Positions 35,478-44,859 of a stretch of DNA of 64,000 nucleotides are shown here, one piece after another. The DNA is taken from the NCBI RefSeq assembly GCF_021442025.1, contig NZ_CP090446.1, positions 310,001-374,000 on the forward strand, written 5' to 3'. Numbering within the stretch: position 1 is the first letter of the stretch; each line of letters begins with the position of its first letter. Made by a program: the position numbers and the translations under genes. Under the pieces are notes generated by a model. It ran no database searches. It worked only from the letters and a program-made list of their open reading frames with translations, and was not told the origin of the DNA. This stretch comes from Sphingobacterium sp. SRCM116780 (GTDB taxonomy: Bacteria > Bacteroidota > Bacteroidia > Sphingobacteriales > Sphingobacteriaceae).

Positions 35478-36089
35478 TTATTTCTTTTCTTTTTTGTATT
35501 CTTCGTTTAATTGTTTCACAACTTCGTTTGTGATTTCCAATTTAGAATCCGCATATAGAACGGTTGGATTTGTTTTTGAATAGGTTAACACTAATGTGTA
35601 GCCATTATCACTTGCGTGTTTTTTCAAAAACTCCGTGATTTTATTATATACGTTGTTAAATTCTGCAGATTCGTCTTGAGCGATTGAAGAAGAAGCATTT
35701 TGATCCAAACGGCTTAGCTCATCTTGTTTACGTGCTAATTTTTCTTCCGTAGCTTGTCTTTCAGCAGCGCTCATAGAAGCAGCTTTTTGTTGATATTCTG
35801 CTACTTCACGTTGAAAAGCTTGACTTTTAGACTGAAGATCTGCCTGTGCTTTTTTTACTTTAGCTTCTAGTTTACTTCTGATATCTTTGAAGTAATCATA
35901 TTTTTGAGATAATGAATCCGAATTGATATATACAATTTTCTCAACCTTTTCTGATGATCCTTTTGTCGATGTAGAATCTTTCGTAGTTGAAGAACTTGAA
36001 TTTTTTGATCCTTGATTACAAGATACAGCAGCTACCGAAATTGCTAAGCCTAAAGTTACTTTTGATAATGTTGATACTATATTATTCAT
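35478..36089 (-). CDS. OmpH/Skp-like periplasmic chaperone, lipoprotein form
   Basis: The 203-residue protein has a lipoprotein signal (LGLAISVAAVSC, Cys at about 24), a Ser/Thr-rich linker (about 28-45), the OmpH start motif KIVYINSDSL, a long coiled coil with Gln, Lys and Glu heptads (about 65-135) and the C-terminal TEFLKKHASDNGYTLVLTYSKTNPTVLYADSKLEITNEVV-type half of the family. Skp-like proteins bind unfolded outer-membrane proteins. Membrane anchoring as a lipoprotein differs from soluble E. coli Skp. No bamA or lpxD gene is adjacent. Confidence 0.88.
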   Translation of the reverse strand: MNNIVSTLSKVTLGLAISVAAVSCNQGSKNSSSSTTKDSTSTKGSSEKVEKIVYINSDSLSQKYDYFKDIRSKLEAKVKKAQADLQSKSQAFQREVAEYQQKAASMSAAERQATEEKLARKQDELSRLDQNASSSIAQDESAEFNNVYNKITEFLKKHASDNGYTLVLTYSKTNPTVLYADSKLEITNEVVKQLNEEYKKEKK

Positions 36090-36226
36090 TGTTTATTGGA
36101 TTACATACTGTTATATTAAGAACAAACCTACTATAAAAAAATTACATTTTGGTTTTTTCGGTGCTAAAATATGAATTATTCTCCATTATTCGCCTAATTA
36201 AATTGCTATCTATAGCTGATTCTTGA

Positions 36227-36258
36227 CTTGTTAAAGTGGTTAAAATTTCGTATTTTTG
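36227..36258 (+). promoter_or_regulatory. Bacteroidota-type promoter of gyrB
   Basis: CTTG at 36227-36230 and TATTTTTG at 36251-36258 are 20 bases apart. The -7 box matches TAnnTTTG perfectly. The ATG follows 24 bases after the box. Confidence 0.65.
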
Positions 36259-36282
36259 ATTACAAGTATTTAATTATTTTCA

Positions 36283-38241
36283 ATGAGCGAAGAAAACAAA
36301 AATGCATCATCATATTCAGCCGATAATATCCAAGTTTTAGAGGGATTAGAGGCTGTACGTAAGCGTCCTTCCATGTATATTGGGGACACAGGGGTGAAAG
36401 GTTTGCACCATTTGGTCTATGAAGTAGTCGATAACTCTATCGATGAAGCCGTTGCAGGTTATTGTACAGACATTATTGTCACAATCCACAAAGACAATTC
36501 TATTTCCGTTAAAGATAATGGACGAGGTATTCCAACAGGTATTACGAAGAAAGAAAAGAAATCAGCACTAGAGATTGTTATGACTGTCTTACATGCTGGT
36601 GGTAAATTTGATAAAGATACCTATAAAGTATCAGGTGGTCTTCATGGTGTTGGGGTTTCTTGTGTGAATGCTTTATCTACACATTTGTCAGCGGTGGTTC
36701 ATCGCGATGGTAAAATCTTCGAACAAGAGTACGAAAGAGGAAAACCGATGTACGATGTGAAAGAAATTGGAGAATCTGATCATACGGGTACTACGGTTAA
36801 ATTTACTCCTGATGCTGAGATTTTTACAACAACTACTATTTATAATTACGATACATTAGCGAATCGTCTTCGTGAGTTATCTTTCTTAAATAAGGGCATT
36901 ACTTTATCATTAACGGATGAAAGAGAAACTTTGGAAGATGGAACATTGCGTCAAGATGTTTTCTTATCCCAAGGTGGCTTACAAGAGTTTGTTCAGTTTT
37001 TGGATGGAAACCGTCAATCGATTATCCCTCATCCAATTTATGTAGAGGGAATTAAACAAGGTATTCCTGTTGAATTAGCATTACAATACAACGAGACTTA
37101 CACAGAGAATGTTCATTCGTATGTGAATAATATTAATACCATCGAAGGTGGTGCTCACGTAGCGGGTTTCCGTCGTGGATTGACCAGAACATTGAAAGCA
37201 TACGCAGATAAGTCTGGTTTATTGAAGAATTTAAAGGTTGAAATTACAGGAGATGATTTTCGTGAAGGATTAACAGCTGTTATTTCTGTGAAAGTTGCAG
37301 AACCTCAATTTGAGGGACAGACGAAGACTAAATTAGGAAACTCGGAGGTAATGGGGGCTGTTGACGTTGCTGTTGGTGAAATTTTGAATATTTATTTGGA
37401 AGAAAATCCGAGAGAAGCAAAAGCAATTGTACAAAAAGTTGTTATTGCTGCGCAAGCTCGTGCTGCGGCGCGTAAAGCGCGTGATTTGGTTCAAAGAAAG
37501 ACAGTAATGGGTGGTTCAGGCTTACCTGGTAAACTTGCCGATTGTCAAGATAATGACCCAACGAAATGCGAAATTTACTTTGTCGAGGGAGATTCAGCGG
37601 GTGGAACAGCAAAGTCAGGTCGTGATCGTAAATATCAAGCGATTATGCCACTTCGTGGTAAAATCTTGAACGTTGAAAAAGCGATGGAACATAAGATCTA
37701 CGAAAACGAAGAGATTAAGAATATGTTTACCGCATTAGGCGTTAGTGTAGGGACTGCAGAAGATCCAAAAGCGTTGAATTTGGAGAAACTACGTTACCAT
37801 CGTATCATCATTATGACCGATGCTGACGTCGATGGTTCTCATATCACGACGCTTATTTTGACTTTCTACTTTAGATACATGAAAGAGCTTATTGAGAATG
37901 GGTATATTTATATTGCTACTCCTCCTTTATATTTAGTCAAAAAAGGAAAGGAACATCAGTACGCTTGGAATGAAGATCAACGATTAAATGCAGTACAACG
38001 ATTGAAAGGTGCGGGTAAAGAAGATAGTGTACATGTACAGCGCTACAAAGGTCTTGGAGAAATGAATGCGGAACAACTTTGGGATACAACCATGAATCCA
38101 GATACACGTACATTACGCCAAGTAACCATTGAAAATGCTGCGGAATGTGACCGTATATTTTCTATGCTAATGGGTGATGAGGTAGCTCCTCGTCGTGAAT
38201 TTATTGAGCGAAACGCACGTTATGCAAAAATAGATATCTAA
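36283..38241 (+). CDS. gyrB: DNA gyrase subunit B
   Basis: GyrB is the ATPase subunit of gyrase, which introduces negative supercoils. The 652 residues show the GHKL ATPase (RKRPSMYIGDTG, VDNSIDEAVAGYC, DNGRGIPTG, GLHGVGVSCVNALS), the transducer, the TOPRIM domain (EIYFVEGDSAGGTAKSGRDR, PLRGKILNVEK, TDADVDGSHI) and the C-terminal QRYKGLGEMNAEQLWDTTM. It lacks the insert present in E. coli GyrB, and its length is normal for the compact form. The genome may carry a topoisomerase IV elsewhere; the QRYKGLGEMN context and length favour GyrB. A strong terminator follows. Confidence 0.97.
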   Translation: MSEENKNASSYSADNIQVLEGLEAVRKRPSMYIGDTGVKGLHHLVYEVVDNSIDEAVAGYCTDIIVTIHKDNSISVKDNGRGIPTGITKKEKKSALEIVMTVLHAGGKFDKDTYKVSGGLHGVGVSCVNALSTHLSAVVHRDGKIFEQEYERGKPMYDVKEIGESDHTGTTVKFTPDAEIFTTTTIYNYDTLANRLRELSFLNKGITLSLTDERETLEDGTLRQDVFLSQGGLQEFVQFLDGNRQSIIPHPIYVEGIKQGIPVELALQYNETYTENVHSYVNNINTIEGGAHVAGFRRGLTRTLKAYADKSGLLKNLKVEITGDDFREGLTAVISVKVAEPQFEGQTKTKLGNSEVMGAVDVAVGEILNIYLEENPREAKAIVQKVVIAAQARAAARKARDLVQRKTVMGGSGLPGKLADCQDNDPTKCEIYFVEGDSAGGTAKSGRDRKYQAIMPLRGKILNVEKAMEHKIYENEEIKNMFTALGVSVGTAEDPKALNLEKLRYHRIIIMTDADVDGSHITTLILTFYFRYMKELIENGYIYIATPPLYLVKKGKEHQYAWNEDQRLNAVQRLKGAGKEDSVHVQRYKGLGEMNAEQLWDTTMNPDTRTLRQVTIENAAECDRIFSMLMGDEVAPRREFIERNARYAKIDI

Positions 38242-38264
38242 AATCTCATTTATATAACTATATG

Positions 38265-38297
38265 AAAGTCTAACTATGCAAATAGTTAGACTTTTTT
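38265..38297 (+). terminator. Rho-independent terminator after gyrB
   Basis: AAAGTCTAACTA (38265-38276) pairs with TAGTTAGACTTT (38283-38294) and the 3' arm runs into Ts to 38297. Confidence 0.93.
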
Positions 38298-38305
38298 ATT
38301 GACTA

Positions 38306-38313
38306 TACTTTTG
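38306..38313 (+). promoter_or_regulatory. -7 element of the HhH-comEC-recQ operon
   Basis: TACTTTTG within TATACTTTTGC matches TAnnTTTG. It is just after the gyrB terminator and 55 bases before the operon. The -33 region overlaps the terminator hairpin and is weak. Confidence 0.5.
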
Positions 38314-38368
38314 CAAAATTTTAAAACTAAATAATGTAAATTTAATCTAATAATTTTAATTTAAATTT

Positions 38369-40414
38369 ATGATTAAATTTTATCTATTGACATGCTACCT
38401 ATTGTTCAGCTTCACCTATTGTTATGGACAAGAGTATCATGAATTAACCTTAGATCAACTACTTGAGCAGTTGTTGGAGGAGCTGGAAGAAGATGTTGAT
38501 GTAAGTGAGATCTCAGAACGTTGGCAATATTACTTAAAGCATCCCATCAATTTGAATAAAACAGATGGACGAGAACTGCATGATTTGCAGTTTCTGACCG
38601 TTTTCCAAATTGAGAGATTTTTAGCTCATCGAGTGGAGTCCGGAGATTTTCTGTCTTTACAGGAATTGCAAAGTATTGATGGGTTCGATCTGAAAACAAT
38701 TCAATACTTATTACCTTTTGTTACAATAGCCAATCCTTCGCTTTATCAAGATTTTACTTTTAAAAACTTACTACAAAAATCAGATCAAGAAGTTATGGTT
38801 CGTTATGGTCGAATGATGCATACGGCAAAAGGGTATGCCATAACCGATACAACACGTTCACGCTATTTGGGTGATCCTAATCGGTATTTAATACGATACC
38901 GATTGAACTATAACAATCATATTCGATTAGCGATTAATATGGATAAGGATGCAGGGGAACCTTTTTTTAAGGAGAAACAAAAAAATGGCTTTGATTTTTA
39001 TTCTGGAAGTTTGGCTGTTCGTGATCTAGGAAGAATTAAACAGATCGTAATTGGTGATTTTGCTTTGCAAATAGGGCAAGGGCTGACCATGTGGAATGGT
39101 TTGAGTTTTGGTAAAGGCAGTATGATTGAAAATGCTGCACGACAAGGTATAGGGCTTAGGTCCTATACCTCATTGAATGAAAGTAATTTTTTGAGAGGAA
39201 TTTCGAGCACACTAGTATTCGGTAAATTTGAAATCACACCCTATATTTCTTATCGATACATCGATGGCAATGTAAAGCAAATCAATGATGAACGGACAAT
39301 CGCTACATTGACAATTTCTGGCTTACATCGTACTCCAACAGAACAACGCTACAGGAGAGCAATTGGACAATTTGTTTATGGTTCTAATCTCCTATACACT
39401 AAAAATAGATTAAAAATAGGGTTCAATTATGTCACGACTCATCTTGATGGTATCAAAGTGCTTGGTAAAGCGTTAGAAAACAAATTTGATTTTGAAGGGA
39501 ATCTACTTCGTAATATGAGTATGTATTATAATTATACTTATAGAAATTCCTATTTCTTTGGCGAAGTTGCTACCAATTTGGATCAAGGCTATGCATGGCT
39601 AACGGGTGCAATTACGAGTATTACACCGCAGTTTTCTACGGTTTTATTGTATCGGGATTATCAAAAGAATTATCATAATTTCTTTGCGCAATCTATAGGG
39701 GAGACTACGGGTACTCAGAATGAAAAGGGATTCTATACTGGAATTGTTTATCATCCTTCTCGGAAGATTCAATGGACGACGTATGTTGATCTATTTAAAT
39801 TTCCATGGTTACGTTATCGGGCAATTGCGCCATCAGCAGGATATGATGTTATGTCCCAGTTTTCTTATATGTGGTATAAGAAGGGACAGCTTTCAGTTAG
39901 GTTCCGTCACCGATTGAGAGAAGAGAACATTCCTGCTTCGAAAACAAAAGAAGTTGTATTAGCTAAGGTGAAAAGATACCAAATAAGATTGGAGTATAAA
40001 TATAAATTGAGTCCTATATGGAGTATAAGGAGTCGGATGGAAGGCGTTCAATACACAAAAGAATTTGAGAAAAAAGAATTGGGGTGGATGGTCTTTCAAG
40101 ATGTCTTTTTTAATCCTAATCGGAGTAAAATAACAACGAATATACGCTTGGCTTATTTTCATACCGATAGTTACAATACGCGTATCTATGCTTACGAAAA
40201 TGATGTTTTGTACTCTTCTTCTTTTCCTCTGTATTATCAAAAAGGTTGGCGAATCTATAATAATATACGCTATAGGATACATCGGAATATAGATTTATGG
40301 ACTAAAGTTTCTGCGTTCTATTACCCTGAATTGGAAAAAGTTGGTTCAGGATTAGATGAAATTCAAGGTAACATGAAATCAGAAATTAAGATGCAGTTAA
40401 GAATCCAATTTTGA
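38369..40414 (+). CDS. Predicted outer-membrane beta-barrel protein with ComEA-like helix-hairpin-helix domain
   Basis: The 681-residue protein has a signal peptide ending at about residue 21 (CYGQ), then an acidic helical segment, then a ComEA-like helix-hairpin-helix pair (about 55-115: HPINLNKTDGRELHDLQFLT, ESGDFLSLQELQSIDG, FDLKTIQYLLPFV). From about residue 140 to the end the sequence alternates polar and aromatic residues, with many RY, YN, YR and FxY pairs, and ends in MKSEIKMQLRIQF, a C-terminal Phe as in beta-barrel outer-membrane proteins. The ATGA junction overlaps comEC, so the two are co-translated. A role in DNA binding or uptake at the outer membrane is an inference from the domain and neighbours. 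Confidence 0.82.
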   Translation: MIKFYLLTCYLLFSFTYCYGQEYHELTLDQLLEQLLEELEEDVDVSEISERWQYYLKHPINLNKTDGRELHDLQFLTVFQIERFLAHRVESGDFLSLQELQSIDGFDLKTIQYLLPFVTIANPSLYQDFTFKNLLQKSDQEVMVRYGRMMHTAKGYAITDTTRSRYLGDPNRYLIRYRLNYNNHIRLAINMDKDAGEPFFKEKQKNGFDFYSGSLAVRDLGRIKQIVIGDFALQIGQGLTMWNGLSFGKGSMIENAARQGIGLRSYTSLNESNFLRGISSTLVFGKFEITPYISYRYIDGNVKQINDERTIATLTISGLHRTPTEQRYRRAIGQFVYGSNLLYTKNRLKIGFNYVTTHLDGIKVLGKALENKFDFEGNLLRNMSMYYNYTYRNSYFFGEVATNLDQGYAWLTGAITSITPQFSTVLLYRDYQKNYHNFFAQSIGETTGTQNEKGFYTGIVYHPSRKIQWTTYVDLFKFPWLRYRAIAPSAGYDVMSQFSYMWYKKGQLSVRFRHRLREENIPASKTKEVVLAKVKRYQIRLEYKYKLSPIWSIRSRMEGVQYTKEFEKKELGWMVFQDVFFNPNRSKITTNIRLAYFHTDSYNTRIYAYENDVLYSSSFPLYYQKGWRIYNNIRYRIHRNIDLWTKVSAFYYPELEKVGSGLDEIQGNMKSEIKMQLRIQF

Positions 40415-42498
40415 TGAAAACAAGTTTCTACGAACAAATAAAAAAGATTCCATTTCTCAAGATAATTGCATTATATAGTTTGGGAATATTGTTTGCTGGT
40501 TTTACAGAACCAACAAACGGTAGATTTTCAATTTTAGAAGTTGTACTATTTGCTGCGTCAGCAGCTAATTTTGTGTTTTTCTTTCTACGATCTAGACTAC
40601 GCATATACTTTATTATAAATAGCTATTTTATTCTTCTTGTACTTGGTGTTTGGAATATTTGGAAGTTAAATTTTCAGATAGAGCCCCTGCATTTTTATCA
40701 TGGTTCAAGTGCGCAATTGATTGGTGTTATTGACGATGAACCTATTATAAAAGATAAAAGTATTCGGTTTCCTGTAAAGATTATCGCAAAAAATGTGGAC
40801 TCTGCTTTTCAAAAGGCGACAGGTATGCTATTGATGACTGTGAAATTAGACACTTCTCTTGTATTCAAATATGGTGATGAAATTATCTTTTTAAATAAAG
40901 TAAAGGTGGTATCGCCACCCTTTAATCCTTTAGAGTTTGATTACAAAAACTATTTAGAAAATCGGAATATCTATTTTCAAACGTATCTGAATACGGATGA
41001 ATATAAGATTGTTAATCATAATAAAGGTGCTATTATTAAAGGGCTAGCTATGGAATTAAGAGAGTGCTTGGTGATTAAATTCAGGAAATACATTGTGAAA
41101 GAGAATGCTTTCCAAATAGCTGCAGCGCTTATATTTGGATATCGGTCTACGTTATCTCCTGACACGTTGCAAACATTTAGTAATACGGGTACGATTCATG
41201 TATTAAGTGTTTCAGGGATGCACGTGGGTATCCTGTTTCTATTTCTTATTTGGGTGCTCCAAAAAATGAATGGTAATCCTGTTTTGCACTGTTTACGGCT
41301 TTTACTATTACTTCTTTCGATTTGGAGTTATACGATCTTAACAGGAATGGCTCCTTCTATATTGCGGGCTGCTATTATGCTAAGTTTTTTTCTCCTTGCA
41401 AAATCGCTAAAGCGTGAGTCCAATATGTTGAATACCATGGCAGCATCGGCTTTCTTACTGCTGCTATTTCAGCCTCATATGTTATTCGATATTGGTTTTC
41501 AGCTATCTTATTGTGCTGTTCTGGGTATTATTCTTCTTTTTCCATTATTAAAAAAAATCTCTCCTTTTGAGGGTACTCGCTTTGTTCGACTTGTTTGGGA
41601 TAGTTTAGCGGTTTCCTTAAGTGCTCAGATCCTGACTACGCCACTGTCTTTATTTTATTTTGGTCAGTTTCCGAACTATTTTTTGATCGCTAATATCATT
41701 GTCATCCTTCCTGTTACTGTTATTATGTACGGAGGTTTAGTACTGATGATCATGCCTTTTGATCGTATGAATATTTGGGTCGGCTATACGATTCAATGGG
41801 TGATCGATAACATGTTTTTATCGCTTCAATTTTTGGATCGGCTACCATATGCTACTTGGAATGGAATTGTCTTTTCTCCATTCACGGTTTTTATTAGTTC
41901 AGGGTATATATTGACCTTCTCTTATGCGTGTTATTGGAAAAGTAGAAAAGCATTAGCAGCGAGTTTTATTCTCGTATTGGTATTCGTTATCTCTTTTGGC
42001 TATAAGCAATATTCGCAGTTAAATTATACTGGCTTTCGAATTTATAATACTAGAAAAGAAATAACTTTCGCTTTTATAAAAAAAGGAAAAGTAACGGTGA
42101 TAAGTTCTGTTGATTCTTTGAATGACAAGAATTTGATTTATAGTATGAGTAGGGATTTGAACAGATTTTCTAACTGGGAAAAGATTGATTTTCATCAATT
42201 GCCATCACATGATTCACGAAGAACAAATTATCTAATTCAACGGTCAAATCTGTGTATTCAAATCATGGAACATAAACTTGTTCAAAATTTGGATACGGAT
42301 ATTCTGATTGTTAGAAAAAATAGTAAATGGAATTTTATTGATCATGTTAAACTTATCCAGCCTAAAATTGTCCTCTTTGATGGTACAAATAGTGATTTAA
42401 ATATTCAGTTATGGAAGCATCAATTGGATAGTTTAGCTATTCCAAATTATAGCTTGAAAAATAATTTTGCGTATGTTTGGGATAAGGAATTACTATGA
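40414..42498 (+). CDS. comEC: ComEC/Rec2-type DNA internalisation channel
   Basis: ComEC forms the inner-membrane channel for single-stranded DNA in natural transformation. The product (694 residues from ATG 40414) has N-terminal membrane helices, an OB-like DUF4131 region (about 85-190) and the multi-helix Competence domain with the signature IHVLSVSGMHVGILF and FDIGFQLSYCAVLGI. The C-terminal part (about 545-694) resembles the metallo-beta-lactamase domain (VKLIQPKIVLFDGTNSD) but has none of its HxHxDH or HHGS metal ligands. The first ATG overlaps the TGA of the preceding gene; the end overlaps recQ by 4 bases. Confidence 0.93.
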   Translation: MKTSFYEQIKKIPFLKIIALYSLGILFAGFTEPTNGRFSILEVVLFAASAANFVFFFLRSRLRIYFIINSYFILLVLGVWNIWKLNFQIEPLHFYHGSSAQLIGVIDDEPIIKDKSIRFPVKIIAKNVDSAFQKATGMLLMTVKLDTSLVFKYGDEIIFLNKVKVVSPPFNPLEFDYKNYLENRNIYFQTYLNTDEYKIVNHNKGAIIKGLAMELRECLVIKFRKYIVKENAFQIAAALIFGYRSTLSPDTLQTFSNTGTIHVLSVSGMHVGILFLFLIWVLQKMNGNPVLHCLRLLLLLLSIWSYTILTGMAPSILRAAIMLSFFLLAKSLKRESNMLNTMAASAFLLLLFQPHMLFDIGFQLSYCAVLGIILLFPLLKKISPFEGTRFVRLVWDSLAVSLSAQILTTPLSLFYFGQFPNYFLIANIIVILPVTVIMYGGLVLMIMPFDRMNIWVGYTIQWVIDNMFLSLQFLDRLPYATWNGIVFSPFTVFISSGYILTFSYACYWKSRKALAASFILVLVFVISFGYKQYSQLNYTGFRIYNTRKEITFAFIKKGKVTVISSVDSLNDKNLIYSMSRDLNRFSNWEKIDFHQLPSHDSRRTNYLIQRSNLCIQIMEHKLVQNLDTDILIVRKNSKWNFIDHVKLIQPKIVLFDGTNSDLNIQLWKHQLDSLAIPNYSLKNNFAYVWDKELL

Positions 42499-44396
42499 AT
42501 ATTGATAGTGTAAGTATATTAAAGCAATATTGGGGGCATGATGCCTTCCGTCCACTTCAAGCGGAAATCATTCAATCTGTTTTGGATAAGAAGGATACAT
42601 TGGCTTTATTACCAACTGGTGGTGGGAAATCAATTTGTTTTCAGGTTCCAGCCCTAATGCTTCCAGGCATTTGTATTGTTGTTACTCCTTTGATTGCTCT
42701 GATGAAAGATCAAGTACAACATCTTAAAGATATCGGTATTCAAGCAGTTGCTATCTTTTCGGGATTGAAAAGTCGGGAGGTTGATATCATATTGGATAAT
42801 TGTATTTTTGGAAATATTAAATTCCTTTATTTATCACCGGAACGATTGTACAGTGAGCTAGTGCAAGAACGTATTAGACATATGTCTGTTAATCTTTTTG
42901 CTATCGATGAAGCGCATTGTATTTCACAATGGGGATATGATTTTCGTCCTCCTTACCTACAATTGTCCAAGTTGAAAGAATTGCACCCCGATGTACCCTT
43001 TCTAGCACTTACTGCAACAGCTACAGCTTCTGTCGTAGCCGATATTCAAGATAAGCTTCTTTTTAAACGGAGGAATGTCTTTGTAAAAAGTTTCTTGCGG
43101 GATAATCTTGCATATATGGTCTTGGAAGAAGAGAACAAGTCGGGCCGTATGATTCGTATCATTCAAAAATTAGGGGGGGCTGGTGTCGTATATGTGCGTA
43201 ATAGGAGAGAAACACAAGAGATTGCACACTTTTTAGTCAATAATGGGATTTCTGCTGATTTTTATCACGCTGGATTATCAGGCAAGGATAGAGATCGTAA
43301 GCAGGAAGCTTGGATGAAAAATGAAATCAGAGTAATCGTAGCTACAAATGCGTTTGGAATGGGGATTGACAAAGCGGATGTCCGATTTGTGATTCACTTT
43401 GATATTCCGGAGTCCTTGGAAGCTTATTATCAAGAAGCTGGTCGAGCTGGTCGTGATGGTAAAAAAGCTTTCCCTGTTTTGTTATATCAGCAAGAGGATA
43501 AAAATCGCCTTTTGAAAAATTTGGAACTTAGTTTTCCTTCAGTATCGTTTGTGCAACAGGTATACCATCATGTATGTAATCATTTTCAAATCCCTTATGG
43601 AGCAGGAGAGGGTTTGACTTTTGATTTCGACGTTGTTTCTTTTATTAAGAAGTATAAATTGGAGACTATTCCGACATTAAGTGCTTTAAAGTTTTTAGAA
43701 AAAGATGGATGGCTAGCACTGTCGGAAGCTGTTTTCATTCCTTCAAGATTCAAATTTGAAGTTAATCATCAAGAGTTATATAAGATACAAGTTCAATATG
43801 AACGCTATGACAAATTGATTAAAGCTATCTTGAGATCTTATGGTGGCGTATTTGATGATTATATCTCCATTAACGAATATGAGTTTGCTAAAAAATTAGG
43901 ATTATCTTATGAACAGGTTGTTAACCTCATCAATGGACTTGTTCAAATGGAGATTGCAAGTTATATCCTGTCTACTGATGCTCCTCAACTTTCTTTTTTA
44001 CAAGATCGTATAGATTATAAAAATGTATATGTTGACCATATGTTTATTCGAGAACGGCAACAGATAAAGAGGGATCAAGTGTCGGCAATTTTAAATTATA
44101 TTGATCATTCGAAATGCAGAAGCCAATCGTTATTGCAGTATTTTGATGAAAAAAATGCCTTGTTTTGTCAAGTATGTGATTTATGCCTTATTCGTAATCA
44201 TCAATTAAATTTGAATAAAAATATCAAACTAGAAATTGAACGCATATTATTACGAAATCCCTCATCTATTCACGATCTCATCGAGCAAATCTCGATTGGT
44301 GATGACCATACGAAATTAGAAGTCGTGAGAAGTTTAATTGATCATCATAAAATTAGCATAGAAGGAGATCGCTATTTTTGGAACAGTCCGATATAG
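42495..44396 (+). CDS. recQ: ATP-dependent DNA helicase, RecQ family
   Basis: A 3'-5' superfamily 2 helicase. The 633 residues show FRPLQAEII (18-26, Q-like motif), Walker A LPTGGGKS (39-46), the DEAH box at 138-141 with the RecQ-type CISQWGYDFRP loop, TATATASV, GIDKADVRFVIHFD and QEAGRAGRDG. A zinc site is formed by C541, C558, C561 and C564. The region after it is shorter than the RQC/HRDC end of E. coli RecQ, so an HRDC domain is not evident. It overlaps comEC by 4 bases (ATGA), so coupling with DNA uptake or its recombination is plausible. It ends 1 base before the convergent YciI-like gene. Confidence 0.93.
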   Translation: MNIDSVSILKQYWGHDAFRPLQAEIIQSVLDKKDTLALLPTGGGKSICFQVPALMLPGICIVVTPLIALMKDQVQHLKDIGIQAVAIFSGLKSREVDIILDNCIFGNIKFLYLSPERLYSELVQERIRHMSVNLFAIDEAHCISQWGYDFRPPYLQLSKLKELHPDVPFLALTATATASVVADIQDKLLFKRRNVFVKSFLRDNLAYMVLEEENKSGRMIRIIQKLGGAGVVYVRNRRETQEIAHFLVNNGISADFYHAGLSGKDRDRKQEAWMKNEIRVIVATNAFGMGIDKADVRFVIHFDIPESLEAYYQEAGRAGRDGKKAFPVLLYQQEDKNRLLKNLELSFPSVSFVQQVYHHVCNHFQIPYGAGEGLTFDFDVVSFIKKYKLETIPTLSALKFLEKDGWLALSEAVFIPSRFKFEVNHQELYKIQVQYERYDKLIKAILRSYGGVFDDYISINEYEFAKKLGLSYEQVVNLINGLVQMEIASYILSTDAPQLSFLQDRIDYKNVYVDHMFIRERQQIKRDQVSAILNYIDHSKCRSQSLLQYFDEKNALFCQVCDLCLIRNHQLNLNKNIKLEIERILLRNPSSIHDLIEQISIGDDHTKLEVVRSLIDHHKISIEGDRYFWNSPI

Positions 44397-44397
44397 T

Positions 44398-44859
44398 TTA
44401 GAAATCAAATTTGTTTACTTTTTCACTCGCCTCTAAATACATGGGTAGTGCTGCTGATCCATACCATAAGGTTATTTCAGGTAGTAATAACCCAGCTTTA
44501 ATAGCAGGGTCTGTTGCTAATAGTTCCTCCGCTTCTTTAATGGTTTTTACATTTAAGATAAAAAGACCTTTATAGTCTCTTTTATTGTCGCCAAAAGGTC
44601 CCGCAACAATCAACTTTTTTTCTTTGGCCAAACGTTTAATATTATTCATGTGTCCTTGAAAAAGCATCTTGATAGAATCTTTACTTGCTATTTTGACATT
44701 CCCTGATTTTAGGATAACAAAGCTGTAATATTTCATTCCATAATCATTAGCGCTCATCGAATCTGCTAAAGCTGGATCGAATTTTGGATTTAGTTTCTGA
44801 GAATAGGCAGTTGCAGATACTCCTAAAATAAAACATGTCGTGTAGAATAATTTTCTCAT
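44398..44859 (-). CDS. YciI-like (YCII) domain protein with signal peptide
   Basis: The 153-residue protein starts with a signal peptide (MRKLFYTTCFILGVSATAYS). The mature part contains a YCII-type dimeric alpha-beta fold: YYSFVILKSGN, FQGHMNNIKRLAKEKKLIVAGPFGDN, the GLFILNVKTIKEAEELLATDPAIKAGLL run and EITLWYGS. Most YciI proteins are cytosolic; export is unusual. The conserved His of the family may be in GHMNN. Its ATG directly follows the upstream gene's stop (no gap), so it belongs to the sulfurtransferase operon. Function is not known. Confidence 0.85.
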   Translation of the reverse strand: MRKLFYTTCFILGVSATAYSQKLNPKFDPALADSMSANDYGMKYYSFVILKSGNVKIASKDSIKMLFQGHMNNIKRLAKEKKLIVAGPFGDNKRDYKGLFILNVKTIKEAEELLATDPAIKAGLLLPEITLWYGSAALPMYLEASEKVNKFDF

